DNA of 64,000 nt from Melaminivora sp034675505 (GCA_034675505.1 JAUCDD010000038.1:1-64000), one strand, 5' to 3'; shown: positions 25,346 through 34,517, counted from the first letter of the stretch. Notes: generated by a model not told the origin, from the sequence alone. Translations and numbers: made by a program.

Positions 25346-26476
25346 TCACCCGCCAGCGGCCTGCGGGCCGCCTTCCGGCGGCTGCGCCAGGCCGTCCAGC
25401 AGCGCGCGGATGGGCGCCGGCAGGCCCAGCGCGGCCCACTGCTGCGGGCTGAACCAGCCGCCCGGGGCGTCCTCTTGCGCACCGTGCGCGGCCTCCGCCC
25501 CTGCCCCTGCCCCCACCCGCAGCAGCACCGGGTGCAGGTGCAGGTCGCGGTGCGTCAGCTGGTGGGTGAAGGCCGGCAGCTCCTGCAGCCGTGCCGCAGC
25601 CGGCGCGCCCATGGCGTCCAGCAGCTGCGCATGGCTGTCCCACAGCGGCGGGCAGTACAGCCCCGCCCAGATGCCCGCCGGCGCGCGGCGCTGCAGCCAG
25701 ACGCGGCCCTGGCCGTCCTGCTGCAGCAGCAGCCACCAGGCCTGCGCGCTGCGGCGCACGCTGCGCGTGCGCACCGGGTAGCGCTCGGGCTGGCCTTCGC
25801 GCCGCGCCGCGCACAGCTCCTGCAGCGGGCACAGCAGGCAGGCGGGCTTGCGCGGCAGGCATACGGTGGCGCCCAGGTCCATCAAGCCCTGCGTGTAGCG
25901 CGGCATGGCCTGCTGCAGGTCGCTGGTGGGCAGCAGCTGCCCGGCGAGCTGCCACAGCTGGCGCTCGTTCGCCGGGCGGGCCAGGTCGGCGCCGAAGCCC
26001 AGCACGCGCGTCAGCACGCGCCGCACGTTGGCGTCCAGGATGGGCGCGCGCTCGCCGAAGCAGAACGCCGCGATGGCGCCGGCGGTGGAGCGGCCGATGC
26101 CGGGCAGCGCGACCAGCTGCTCCACGCTGCGCGGGAACTCGCCGCCGTGCTCGTGCACCACCTGCTGCGCGCAACGCTGCAGGTTGCGCGCGCGGCTGTA
26201 GTAGCCCAGCCCGCTCCACAGCGCCAGCACGTCGTCGGGCGGCGCCGCGGCCAGCGCGCGCACGTCGGGCAGGCGCGCCAGGAAGCGCTCGTAGTAGCCC
26301 AGCACCGTGGCCACCTGGGTCTGCTGCAGCATGATTTCGGACAGCCACACGCGGTAGGGGTCGCGCGTGCCCTGCCAGGGCAGGTGCTGGCGGCCGTGCG
26401 CGGCCTGCCAGCGCACCACGCGCGCGGCGATGTCGGGCACCGCGCCTGCGGCGCCAGCGGGCTGCGGCGCGCCCAT
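25346..26476 (-). CDS. mutY: A/G-specific adenine glycosylase MutY
   Basis: MutY removes adenine mispaired with 8-oxoguanine. The 376-residue protein has the catalytic glutamate in WLSEIMLQQTQV near 45, the helix-hairpin-helix VALPGIGRSTAGAIAAFCFGE near 122, the aspartate of ILDANVRRVLTR near 148, and the iron-sulfur loop CLPRKPACLLCPLQELC (CX6CX2CX5C near 203). The C-terminal NUDIX-like 8-oxoG recognition domain follows. Its ATG overlaps the stop of the dynamin-like gene. MutM, its pathway partner, is two genes upstream. Confidence 0.97.
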   Translation of the reverse strand: MGAPQPAGAAGAVPDIAARVVRWQAAHGRQHLPWQGTRDPYRVWLSEIMLQQTQVATVLGYYERFLARLPDVRALAAAPPDDVLALWSGLGYYSRARNLQRCAQQVVHEHGGEFPRSVEQLVALPGIGRSTAGAIAAFCFGERAPILDANVRRVLTRVLGFGADLARPANERQLWQLAGQLLPTSDLQQAMPRYTQGLMDLGATVCLPRKPACLLCPLQELCAARREGQPERYPVRTRSVRRSAQAWWLLLQQDGQGRVWLQRRAPAGIWAGLYCPPLWDSHAQLLDAMGAPAAARLQELPAFTHQLTHRDLHLHPVLLRVGAGAGAEAAHGAQEDAPGGWFSPQQWAALGLPAPIRALLDGLAQPPEGGPQAAGG

Positions 26477-28464
26477 CAGGCCGGGCTGGCGGCGGCGGAT
26501 TCGGACAGGTCGATATCGACGGCCGGCGCCCCCGGGGACGCGCCGCCGGGCAGCTGCACCAGCTCGTCGATGAGGCCGGCCAGGCGCTGCTGCAGCGAAT
26601 CCAGGTGGCGGCCGCCGTTCTCGATCTCGACGAGCCGCTCGGCCAGGCTGTCGGCGGCCGTCTGGATGCGGCCCACGGCTTCGATGCGGCGCGCAAAACT
26701 CAGCTTGCGCTCGCGCAGCTGCACGTCCAGCTGGGCGGTGGCGGTCTTGCTCCACTGCTCCAGCTCGTTGGAGGCGCCATCGAACACCGCGCGCAGGCGC
26801 AGGGTCAGGGCGCGCAGCAGGCGCTGGGCAAAGCCGGCCTGCGCCAGGCGCAAGGCGTTGCCTATGCCCACGTACTGCAGGTGGCGCTGCTCGATGTCCA
26901 TCAGGTCCTGCACGAACGAATCCAGCTCGGGCGCCGCAGGCACCTGCAGCGAGAAGCCGTGCTCGGCGTTGAGCTGGCGGAAGGTGCCGCCCAGCATGGC
27001 CTGGATCTCGATGCCCGTGGCCTGCGCGCCCTGCACGATGGCGCGCAGCCGTGCGAAGGTGTCGTCATAGGCCTTGCGCAGGCCCAGCTTGATGCCGCTG
27101 GACGCCAGCACCTCGCCCAGCGGCACCAGCTCGGCCTTGAGCGAACGCGCGCCCAGCTGGCGAAACAGCTCGCGCAGCATGCGCAGGTGCACGGCGCGCA
27201 CGGCCTGGATGCGCGCGGCGCTGGCGTCGAATTCCTGCTGCTCGTGCTCGATGCGCTGGCGCATCGAGTCGATGACCGAAGCGTTCTTGCCGCGCAGGCT
27301 GCGCAGCTCCAGGGTCTGCTCGTCCAGGTCGCGCCGGCGCACGTTCAGCGTGCGCTGCACCTGCTCGTGCAGCACCTGCATGTTGCCCGCCACCGTGGCG
27401 CGCAGGATGGCCTGGCGCCGCCCGACGATGCCATCGGCCAGCGCCTCCTCCAGGGCCGGCAGGCCGCTGGCCTCCAGCAGCGCGTCGTCGCACTGGATCT
27501 TGGCCACCAGGCCCTTGTGCGCCGACACCGGCACCACCTGCGCCAGCGGCAGCCCCAGCATCTCGGCGGTGGTCTGGCACTGGCGCTCCAGCTGCGCCTG
27601 CACCTGGGTGGGCGAGCTGAGCGTGTCCCACAGCATGTCGATCTTGTTGAGCACCGCCAGGCGCGCCTCGCGGGCGCCGGCCAGCGCGCCCAGGTGCTCG
27701 CGCCAGATGTCCAGGTCCGAGCGCGTGACGCCGGTGTCGGCGCCCAGGATGAACACCACCGCATGCGCCTGCGGGATCAGGTTGATGGTCAGCTCGGGCT
27801 CGGCGCCCACGGCGTTCAGGCCGGGCGTGTCCAGGATGACCAGGCCCTGCGCCAGCAGCGGGTGCGGGATGTTGATCAGGGCATGGCGCCACATCGGCAC
27901 CTCGACCAGGCCGGCGGCGTCGGGAACGGGGTTGTCGCCGCGCGCCTCGTCGTGCCAGAAACCCAGCGCGCGGGCCTCATCCACCGCCACCCGGCGCACC
28001 TGCGAGACGCGCTCCAGCGCCGTGGCCAGCTGCGCGGCGTCCTGCATGTCCAGCGCCACCTCGGTCCAGCTGTCGGCGCGCAGGCGCCACTCGGCCAGGC
28101 CGGGCGACTGCAGCCGCGTCTCGATGGGCAGCAGGCGCAGGCTGGGCGCCAGGGTGCTGTCGTAGCCCAGCTCGGTCGGGCACATGGTGGTGCGCCCGGC
28201 GCTGGCCGGCATGATGCGCCGCCCGTAGCCGGCAAAGAAGATGGCGTTGATGAGTTCGGACTTGCCGCGCGAGAACTCCGCGACGAAGGCCACCAGCACC
28301 TTGTCGCGCCGCACCTGTTCCTCCAGGTGCTGCAGGCGCTCCTGCACGGCCGCGTTCATCAGGTCGTTGGCCGACATCCACTGGCCGAGCTGGCGCAGCT
28401 GCTGCGCGAACGCGCGTCGCCAGGCGCCATGCTGATCAAACTGCTCGTTGAAGGAAAGTACCAC
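26476..28464 (-). CDS. Dynamin-family GTPase
   Basis: This 662-residue protein has a large GTPase domain and long helical regions typical of bacterial dynamin-like proteins. Visible motifs are the P-loop FVAEFSRGKSELINAIFF near 60-77, switch region PTELGY, G3 in VILDTPGLNAVG near 215, and G4 in VLNKIDMLWD near 265. The second half is predicted coiled coil (for example RQRIEHEQQEFDASAARIQAV). No obvious transmembrane pair is seen. The GTG at 28464 is inferred as the start because similarity begins there (VLSFNEQFDQHG). It is translationally coupled to mutY. The function in this lineage is not established. Confidence 0.85.
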   Translation of the reverse strand: MVLSFNEQFDQHGAWRRAFAQQLRQLGQWMSANDLMNAAVQERLQHLEEQVRRDKVLVAFVAEFSRGKSELINAIFFAGYGRRIMPASAGRTTMCPTELGYDSTLAPSLRLLPIETRLQSPGLAEWRLRADSWTEVALDMQDAAQLATALERVSQVRRVAVDEARALGFWHDEARGDNPVPDAAGLVEVPMWRHALINIPHPLLAQGLVILDTPGLNAVGAEPELTINLIPQAHAVVFILGADTGVTRSDLDIWREHLGALAGAREARLAVLNKIDMLWDTLSSPTQVQAQLERQCQTTAEMLGLPLAQVVPVSAHKGLVAKIQCDDALLEASGLPALEEALADGIVGRRQAILRATVAGNMQVLHEQVQRTLNVRRRDLDEQTLELRSLRGKNASVIDSMRQRIEHEQQEFDASAARIQAVRAVHLRMLRELFRQLGARSLKAELVPLGEVLASSGIKLGLRKAYDDTFARLRAIVQGAQATGIEIQAMLGGTFRQLNAEHGFSLQVPAAPELDSFVQDLMDIEQRHLQYVGIGNALRLAQAGFAQRLLRALTLRLRAVFDGASNELEQWSKTATAQLDVQLRERKLSFARRIEAVGRIQTAADSLAERLVEIENGGRHLDSLQQRLAGLIDELVQLPGGASPGAPAVDIDLSESAAASPA

Positions 28465-28546
28465 GGGGCTTGCGGGAAGGAAAAAGGGGGTAAGCGCTCG
28501 CGTTTGCGGCGCGCGGCCGGGGCAATATAGCACCGGCCTGCAGGCC

Positions 28547-29365
28547 TCAGGGGCGCTGGCAGCGCGGGCAGAAATAGCTGCTGCGCTGGCCCTGGCGCAG
28601 CAGCTGGATGGGCGCGCCGCAGGCCCGGCACGGCAGGCCGGCGCGGCCATAGACCGCCGCCTCCAGCTGGAAGTGGCCGGCGCTGCCGTCGGCGCTGGCG
28701 AAGTCGCGCAGCGTCGAGCCGCCGCGCTGCACCGCGCGCGCCAGCACCTGGCCAATGGCCGCGTGCAGCCTGCGGGCGCGTCCCGGGCCGATCGACGATG
28801 CCGCCGCCGTCGGCCGGATGCCGGCCAGGAACAGCACCTCGCTGGCGTAGATGTTGCCCACCCCCACCACCAGCCGCCCCGCCAGCAGCAGCTGCTTGAT
28901 GGACATGCGGCTGGCGCGCAGGCCGGCGTGGAAGGCGGCGAAATCGAATGCCGCCGCATCCAGCGGCTCCATGCCCAGCTGCCCGAGCAGCTTGAGCGCG
29001 CGCGCGTCCTGCTCGTCCCGCGCCCAGACCACGGCGCCGAAGCGGCGCGGGTCGTGCAGGCGCAGCGTGCCCCGGTCGGTCACCAGGTCGAAATGGTCGT
29101 GCGGGCCGGCGGGCGGCAGCTCGGGCGCAAAGCGCAGGCTGCCGGACATGCCCAGGTGCACCAGCAGCAGCCCGCCGTCCAGCTGCAGCAGCAGGTATTT
29201 GCCGCGCCGGCGCACCTGCAGCACGCGCTGGCCCGCCAGCTGCTGCGGCTCGCAGCCCAGCGGCCAGCGCAGCGGCTTGCCCAGGGCCGCGCTGCGCACC
29301 GCAGCCCCTTCGATGGCGCCGGCAAAACTGCGGCGCGTGACCTCCACCTCGGGCAGCTCGGGCAT
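28547..29365 (-). CDS. mutM: Formamidopyrimidine-DNA glycosylase (Fpg/MutM)
   Basis: MutM excises 8-oxoguanine and formamidopyrimidines and nicks the abasic site. The 272-residue protein starts MPELPEVEVTRRSF, giving the catalytic N-terminal proline and glutamate. It has the beta-hairpin lysine (RRRGKYLLLQL near 58), the DNA-binding VVGVGNIYASEVLFLAGI near 168, and a C-terminal zinc finger with cysteines in CRACGAP and YFCPRCQRP. It heads a minus-strand run mutM-dynamin-mutY. Confidence 0.97.
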   Translation of the reverse strand: MPELPEVEVTRRSFAGAIEGAAVRSAALGKPLRWPLGCEPQQLAGQRVLQVRRRGKYLLLQLDGGLLLVHLGMSGSLRFAPELPPAGPHDHFDLVTDRGTLRLHDPRRFGAVVWARDEQDARALKLLGQLGMEPLDAAAFDFAAFHAGLRASRMSIKQLLLAGRLVVGVGNIYASEVLFLAGIRPTAAASSIGPGRARRLHAAIGQVLARAVQRGGSTLRDFASADGSAGHFQLEAAVYGRAGLPCRACGAPIQLLRQGQRSSYFCPRCQRP

Positions 29366-29437
29366 GGAACTCCTGGCCTGCGAAAAAGCTGAAAACGACG
29401 GGCAATGGGGCCCGCAGCCATGGATTATTATGGTTCG

Positions 29438-31228
29438 ATGGTCTTTTTCCTTCGCCGCTCCAGGCCGTTGATCATCACCGGCGCGCTGCTCGCCGGCCCG
29501 CTTGCGGCGTTTGCCCAGCCCGTCCTCGCGCCCGACACAGGCCTGCCTGCCGCTGCGCCCGAGGCCGAGGACCACGACCCCGCCCTGGCCGGCCGCGACA
29601 CGGCCCTGACCGCCGAGCTGTTCTATGAACTGCTGATGAGCGAGATGACCAGCAGCGCCGGCGACGCCGCCACCGGCTACGCCCTGATGCTGGACGCCGC
29701 GCGGCGCAGCAACGACCCGCGCCTGTACCGGCGCGCCAGCGAGATGGCGCTGCAATCGCGCTCGGCGCAGGCCGCGCTGATCGCCATCCAGGCCTGGAAC
29801 GCCGCCAGCCCCGACTCGCGCGAGGCCAACCGCTACCTGCTGTACGTGCTGGTCACGCTCAACCGGATCAACGAAAGCGCCGAACCGCTGGGCAAGGAGG
29901 TGGCGCGCGCCAGCACGCGCGACAAGCTCTCCACCATCCGCGCCCTGCCCCAGCTCTATGCACGGGCCAGCAACAAGGCCACCGCCGCGCGCGTCGTCGA
30001 GCAGGCGCTGCAGGGCGAGCTGCAGCATCCGGCCGTCGGCCCGGTCGCATGGACCACCATAGGCCGCATGCGCCTGGCGGCCGACGACCGCACGGGCGCC
30101 CTGGAGGCCGCGCGCCGCGCGCTGGAGCTCGACCACACGGACGACGGCGCCGCCACGCTGGCGCTGCAGCTGCTGGAGGCCGGCAAGGCGGACGCCGAGG
30201 CGCTGCTCGGCCCCTATCTGGCCGCGACCCCCCTGCCCGAGCTGCGCCTGGCCTATGCGCGCGTGCTGCTGCTGTCGCAGCGCCTGGCCGACGCCCAGGC
30301 GCAGGTGGACGTCGTGGCGCGCGAGCGCGCCGACGCGCCCGAGGTCTGGCTGCTGCAGGCAGCGCTCAAGCTGCAGCAGGGCGAGCTCGATGCCGCCGAC
30401 GCCGCCCTGCAGCGCTTCACCCCGCTGGTGCAGGACGCCCCCGCCAGCGAAGCGCGCAACCGCGCCTTGACCCAGGCCTGGCTGATGCACGCGCAAATCG
30501 CGGAAAAGCGCGGCGACTACGCCCAGGCCGAGAGCTGGCTGATGCGCATCGACAACCCCGCAGACCAGCTGGAGATGCACGCGCGCCGCGCCTCGCTGCT
30601 GGCGCGCCAGGGCAAGCTGAGCCAGGCCCGCGCGCTGATCCGCGCCACGCCGGCCGCCAGCAAGCTCGACGAGCGCCTGAAGCTGCAGGCCGAGGCGCAG
30701 CTGCTGCGCGAAGCCGGCGAATACCGCCAGGCCTACGGCATCCTGGGCCAGGCCGTCGCGCTGGCGCCGCAGGACAACGACCTAGCCTACGAGCAGGCCA
30801 TGGTGGCCGAGAAGGCCGGCCAGCCACGCGACGCCGAGCGGCTGCTGCGCAGCATCATCGCGCGCCATGCCGACCACCACCAGGCGCTGAACGCGCTGGG
30901 CTACCTGCTGGCCGATCGCGGCGAGCGGCTCACGGAGGCGCGCACGCTCATCAGCCGTGCACTGGCGCTGGTGCCCGGCGACCCCTTCATCACCGACAGC
31001 CTGGGCTGGGTCGAATTCCGCCTGGGCCAGCGCGAGCGCGCGCTGCAGCTGCTGCAGCAAGCCTTCGAGGCGCAGCCCGACGCCGAGATCGCCGCGCACC
31101 TGGGCGAGGTGCTGTGGAGCCTGGGCCGGCGCGAACAGGCGCTGCAGGCCTGGCGCGAAGGCCAGCGCCTGAACCCGGACAACGCCACGCTGCGCGCGAC
31201 CCTGGAGCGGCTGGGGGCCAGGCCTTGA
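29438..31228 (+). CDS. Secreted tetratricopeptide-repeat protein
   Basis: This 596-residue protein has an N-terminal signal peptide (MVFFLRRSRPLIITGALLAGPLAAFA) and then a solenoid of TPR-like units, clearest in the last 200 residues (EYRQAYGILGQAVALAPQDNDLAYEQ, LISRALALVPGDPFITDSLGWVEFRLGQRERAL, EQALQAWREGQRLNPDN). It is exported to the periplasm and presumably makes protein contacts there. It lies 11 bases upstream of lolB, as in many betaproteobacteria, so a link with outer-membrane assembly is plausible. ATG 29420 is an alternative start. Confidence 0.88.
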   Translation: MVFFLRRSRPLIITGALLAGPLAAFAQPVLAPDTGLPAAAPEAEDHDPALAGRDTALTAELFYELLMSEMTSSAGDAATGYALMLDAARRSNDPRLYRRASEMALQSRSAQAALIAIQAWNAASPDSREANRYLLYVLVTLNRINESAEPLGKEVARASTRDKLSTIRALPQLYARASNKATAARVVEQALQGELQHPAVGPVAWTTIGRMRLAADDRTGALEAARRALELDHTDDGAATLALQLLEAGKADAEALLGPYLAATPLPELRLAYARVLLLSQRLADAQAQVDVVARERADAPEVWLLQAALKLQQGELDAADAALQRFTPLVQDAPASEARNRALTQAWLMHAQIAEKRGDYAQAESWLMRIDNPADQLEMHARRASLLARQGKLSQARALIRATPAASKLDERLKLQAEAQLLREAGEYRQAYGILGQAVALAPQDNDLAYEQAMVAEKAGQPRDAERLLRSIIARHADHHQALNALGYLLADRGERLTEARTLISRALALVPGDPFITDSLGWVEFRLGQRERALQLLQQAFEAQPDAEIAAHLGEVLWSLGRREQALQAWREGQRLNPDNATLRATLERLGARP

Positions 31229-31239
31229 GCGCGGCCGGC

Positions 31240-31746
31240 ATGCCGCCGCCCTGCCCGGCGCGGCGGCGCTGCCTGGCACTGCTGGCGGCGGCCGGCGCCC
31301 TGGCCGGCGGCTGCGCGCAGCCGCCCCGCCCGCCGCAGGACGCGCCGCGCGCCGACGCCTGGAGCGGGCGCCTGGCGGTGCAGGTCGAGGACGACGCGGC
31401 CCGCTCCTTCAGCGCCGGCTTCGCGCTCACCGGCTCGGCCCAGGCCGGGCAGCTGCAGCTGTACACCCCGCTGGGCAATGCGCTGGCCGAGCTGCGCTGG
31501 CGCCCCGGCCAGGCCGTGCTGGACAGCGGCGGCAGCCAGCGCGAATCGGCATCGCTGCACCAGCTGGCGCGCGAGCTTGCGGGGGTCGACCTGCCCATCG
31601 AGGCGCTGTTCGCCTGGCTGCATGGCGACGCCGTGCAGGCCGCCGGCTGGCAGGCCGACCTGTCGCGCCTGGGCGAGGGCCGGCTGACGGCGGTGCGGCA
31701 CCAGCCCGCGCCCCAGGCCTGGCTGCGCCTGGTGCTGGAGCGCTGA
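31240..31746 (+). CDS. lolB: Outer-membrane lipoprotein receptor LolB
   Basis: LolB accepts lipoproteins from LolA and inserts them in the outer membrane. The 168-residue product has a signal peptide with lipobox (ALAGGCAQ, cysteine near 24). The family beta-barrel half follows: AWSGRLAVQVEDDAARSFSAGFALTG, then GQLQLYTPLGNALAELRW near 75 and the late block GWQADLSRLGEGRLTAVRH. ATG 31240 gives a proper signal; a TTG at 31225 overlapping the TPR gene stop is possible. It is followed by ispE, the classical order lolB-ispE-prs. Confidence 0.92.
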   Translation: MPPPCPARRRCLALLAAAGALAGGCAQPPRPPQDAPRADAWSGRLAVQVEDDAARSFSAGFALTGSAQAGQLQLYTPLGNALAELRWRPGQAVLDSGGSQRESASLHQLARELAGVDLPIEALFAWLHGDAVQAAGWQADLSRLGEGRLTAVRHQPAPQAWLRLVLER

Positions 31747-31786
31747 ACAGCCCCGCCCCGCCCTTGTTGCTGCACCCGCTTTCCCC

Positions 31787-32638
31787 ATGCACTCCCTGCA
31801 CGACGTGCCGGCCCCGGCCAAGCTGAACCTGTTCCTGCACATCACCGGCCGCCGGGCCGACGGCTACCACCTGCTGCAATCGGTCTTCGCGCTGGTCGAC
31901 TGGTGCGACACCCTGCATTTCGACCTGCGCCCGGGCGGCGCGCTCACGCGCGAGGACCTGGGCGCGGCGCTGCCGCCCGACGACCTGTGCCTGCGCGCGG
32001 CCCGCGCCCTGCAGCGCGCCACCGGCTGCAGCCAGGGCGCGCACATCGCCATCGACAAGCGCGTGCCCGCGCAGGCCGGGATGGGGGGCGGCTCTTCGGA
32101 CGCGGCCAGCACGCTGGCGGCGCTCAACCGCCTGTGGCGGCTGGGCCTGACGCGGGCGCAGCTGCAGGCCATCGGCCTCACGCTGGGCGCGGACGTGCCC
32201 TTCTTCCTGTGCGGCGCGAACGCCTGGGTCGAGGGAATTGGTGACATAATCCTGCCTCTTGAGTTGCAGCACGCACTCGAATCCGAGCGTTTCGTGGTGG
32301 TCAAACCCGAAGCCGGGCTGGATACAAAAGCAATTTTTTCCAGCCCCTCGCTCAAACGTGATTCAGAGCGTGCTACAATCGCAGACTTCGTTGCAGCACC
32401 ACACAGTTTCACACGAAACGACCTGCAGCCCGTCGCCCAGGCCCAGTGCCCCGAGGTCGGCCAAGCCCTTAGGTGGCTGGCATCCAAGGGGTTGGCAGGC
32501 CGGATGACAGGATCGGGCAGTGCGGTGTTTGCACCGGTTTCGCACGCGATCGATTTGCTCGATGCACCCGCAGCATGGCAAGTCAGGATGTGCAGGAATC
32601 TCGCGATCCATCCGCTCGCCGGCTGGCTCAGGGATTGA
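31787..32638 (+). CDS. ispE: 4-diphosphocytidyl-2-C-methyl-D-erythritol kinase
   Basis: IspE carries out the ATP-dependent phosphorylation step of the MEP isoprenoid pathway. The 283-residue protein has the GHMP-kinase features: PAPAKLNLFLHITGRRADGYHLL at the start with the catalytic lysine, the ATP loop PAQAGMGGGSSDAASTLAALN near 95, the aspartate in LGADVPFFLCG near 140, and GRMTGSGSAVFA near 242. The stretch between about codon 150 and 205 is relatively AT-rich and contains a promoter-like sequence for the downstream tRNA. It precedes tRNA-Gln and prs. Confidence 0.97.
   Translation: MHSLHDVPAPAKLNLFLHITGRRADGYHLLQSVFALVDWCDTLHFDLRPGGALTREDLGAALPPDDLCLRAARALQRATGCSQGAHIAIDKRVPAQAGMGGGSSDAASTLAALNRLWRLGLTRAQLQAIGLTLGADVPFFLCGANAWVEGIGDIILPLELQHALESERFVVVKPEAGLDTKAIFSSPSLKRDSERATIADFVAAPHSFTRNDLQPVAQAQCPEVGQALRWLASKGLAGRMTGSGSAVFAPVSHAIDLLDAPAAWQVRMCRNLAIHPLAGWLRD
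32371..32379 (+). promoter_or_regulatory. Extended -10 promoter inside ispE for tRNA-Gln and prs
   Basis: TGCTACAAT is an extended -10 in a locally AT-rich part of ispE. With the preceding GCG it repeats the GCTACAAT core used upstream of tRNA-Arg. The -35 is weak. It is about 300 bases upstream of tRNA-Gln, so a long leader would be processed. This is inference from motif and context. Confidence 0.4.
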
Positions 32639-32676
32639 AGGTTTTAGGTCGGCTGGCCACGCCAGTCAACCTGTGT

Positions 32677-32753
32677 AGGGGAGTCGCCAAGTTGGTAAAG
32701 GCACCGGATTTTGATTCCGGCATGCGAGGGTTCGAGTCCTTCCTCCCCTGCCA
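32677..32753 (+). tRNA. tRNA-Gln (anticodon TTG)
   Basis: The 77-base gene has acceptor stem AGGGGAG/CTCCCCT, the D-arm GCCAAGTTGGTAAAGGC, anticodon stem CCGGA with loop TTTTGAT (anticodon TTG), a T-loop GGTTCGAGTCC, discriminator G and encoded CCA. Discriminator G and the D-arm are typical of tRNA-Gln. It lies between ispE and prs, as in many proteobacteria. Confidence 0.96.
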
Positions 32754-32808
32754 AATTTCTCCAGTCCCACGCGGGACGTGACGCCAGCCCACAGCCGAGT
32801 TGTTGCTC

Positions 32809-33774
32809 ATGAACGCCCATTCACCTGATTTCATGGTTTTCACGGGCAATGCCAACCCCGTGCTGGCCTCGGACATCGCCCGCCACCTGGGCACCACGCT
32901 GGGCGCCATCGACGTCGGGCGCTTCTCCGACGGCGAAGTCACCGTCGAAATCAAGCAGAACGTGCGTGCGCGCGACGTGTTCGTGGTGCAGTCCACCTGC
33001 GCGCCGACCAACGAGAACCTGATGGAGCTGCTCATCATGGTCGATGCGCTCAAGCGCGCCTCGGCCGAGCGCATCAGCGCCGTCATCCCCTACTTCGGCT
33101 ATGCCCGCCAGGACCGCCGCCCGCGCTCGACGCGCGTGCCGATCTCGGCCAAGGTGGTGGCCAACATGCTGCAGGCCGTGGGCGTGGCCCGCGTGCTGAC
33201 CATGGACCTGCACGCCGACCAGATCCAGGGCTTCTTCGACATCCCGGTGGACAACATCTACGCCTCGCCGGTGCTGCTGGGCGACCTGATCCAGAAGGAC
33301 TACGACGACCTGATCGTCGTCAGCCCCGACGTGGGCGGCGTGGTGCGCGCGCGCGCGCTGGCCAAGCAGCTGGGCTGCGACCTGGCCATCATCGACAAGC
33401 GCCGGCCCAAGGCCAACGTGTCCGAAGTCATGCACGTGATCGGCGAGATCGACGGCCGCAACTGCGTGATCATGGACGACATGATCGATACCGCCGGCAC
33501 GCTGGTCAAAGCCGCCGAGGTGCTCAAGGAGCGCGGCGCCAAGAAGGTCTACGCCTACTGCACGCACCCCATCTTCTCCGGCCCGGCCATCGACCGCATC
33601 GCGGGCGGCACGGCGCTGGACGAGGTGGTGGTGACCAACACCATCCCCTTGAGCGAGGCCGGCCGCGCCTGCGCCAAGATCCGCCAGCTGTCCGTGGCGC
33701 CGCTGATCGGCGAGACCATCCACCGCATCGCCAAGGGCGATTCGGTGATGAGCCTGTTCTCGGAGCAGAACTGA
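32809..33774 (+). CDS. prs: Ribose-phosphate pyrophosphokinase
   Basis: Prs makes PRPP from ribose 5-phosphate and ATP for purine, pyrimidine, histidine, tryptophan and NAD synthesis. The 321-residue protein has FTGNANPVLASDIA at the start, YFGYARQDRRPRSTRVPISAK near 102, the LTMDLHADQIQGFFD block near 135, and the PRPP loop VIMDDMIDTAGTLVKAA near 220. ATG 32809 is chosen over an upstream TTG; the family also often starts a few residues later at MVFTGN. A clear terminator hairpin follows. Confidence 0.98.
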   Translation: MNAHSPDFMVFTGNANPVLASDIARHLGTTLGAIDVGRFSDGEVTVEIKQNVRARDVFVVQSTCAPTNENLMELLIMVDALKRASAERISAVIPYFGYARQDRRPRSTRVPISAKVVANMLQAVGVARVLTMDLHADQIQGFFDIPVDNIYASPVLLGDLIQKDYDDLIVVSPDVGGVVRARALAKQLGCDLAIIDKRRPKANVSEVMHVIGEIDGRNCVIMDDMIDTAGTLVKAAEVLKERGAKKVYAYCTHPIFSGPAIDRIAGGTALDEVVVTNTIPLSEAGRACAKIRQLSVAPLIGETIHRIAKGDSVMSLFSEQN

Positions 33775-33808
33775 TTTTTTCACCGCCCGCCCCGCGCGGG
33801 CACACCGC

Positions 33809-33843
33809 AGGCCTGCTGCCGATTCCGGCTGGCGGGCCTTTTT
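33809..33843 (+). terminator. Terminator after prs
   Basis: AGGCCTGC (33809-33816) pairs with GCGGGCCT (33832-33839), one G-T pair, around a loop that itself can pair (GCCG/CGGC), followed by TTTTTC. It lies 35 bases after prs and before the rplY ribosome site. Confidence 0.8.
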
Positions 33844-33893
33844 CAACCACGGGCCGAGCTGGTCGCGGCCGGCCCTGACAGGAGTTTTCCATC

Positions 33894-34517
33894 ATGCAAT
33901 TCGTCGCTTTTGAGCGCGCCAAGCAAGGTACGGGTGCGAGCCGCCGCCTGCGCATCACGGGTCGCGCACCCGGCATCGTCTACGGCGCGGGTGCCGAGCC
34001 CGAGATGATCGAGCTGGACCACAACGCCCTGTGGCACGCCCTGAAGAAGGAAGCCTTCCACTCCAGCATCCTGGACATGGAGCTGAACGGCCAAACGGCC
34101 AAGGTGCTGCTGCGCGACGTGCAGTACCACCCCTTCAAGCAGCAGGTGCTGCACGTGGACTTCCAGCGCGTGGACGAGCGCACCCGCGTGCACCTGAAGG
34201 TGCCGCTGCACTTCGAAGGCGTGGAGAACTCGCCCGCCGTCAAGGCTGAAGGCTGCACCGTGACCCCGGTGCTGCACGAGCTGGACGTGGTGTGCATGCC
34301 CTCGCAGCTGCCCGAGTTCCTGACCGTGGACCTGAGCCAGCTGACGGCCAAGTCGGCCCTGGGCGTGCAGTCCATCAAGATGCCGCACGGCGTGAAGGCC
34401 GTGGTGCGCGGCTCCAACAAGAACCCGACGCTGATCTCGATCAAGCTGCCCGAGGTGGTGGTGGACGCCGCCGCCGCAGCGCCCGCACCGGCTCCGGCCA
34501 AGAAGGGCAAGAAGTAA
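33894..34517 (+). CDS. rplY: 50S ribosomal protein L25/general stress protein Ctc
   Basis: L25 binds 5S rRNA. The 207-residue product is the long Ctc form with an N-terminal L25 domain (GASRRLRITGRAPGIVYGAG near 13) and a C-terminal TL5-like beta domain (RTRVHLKVPLHFEGVENSPAVKAEG near 100). The Ala/Pro/Lys tail (AAAPAPAPAKKGKK) is typical of betaproteobacteria. The start has a good ribosome site, ACAGGAGTT. It sits between prs and pth, a conserved order. Confidence 0.97.
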   Translation: MQFVAFERAKQGTGASRRLRITGRAPGIVYGAGAEPEMIELDHNALWHALKKEAFHSSILDMELNGQTAKVLLRDVQYHPFKQQVLHVDFQRVDERTRVHLKVPLHFEGVENSPAVKAEGCTVTPVLHELDVVCMPSQLPEFLTVDLSQLTAKSALGVQSIKMPHGVKAVVRGSNKNPTLISIKLPEVVVDAAAAAPAPAPAKKGKK

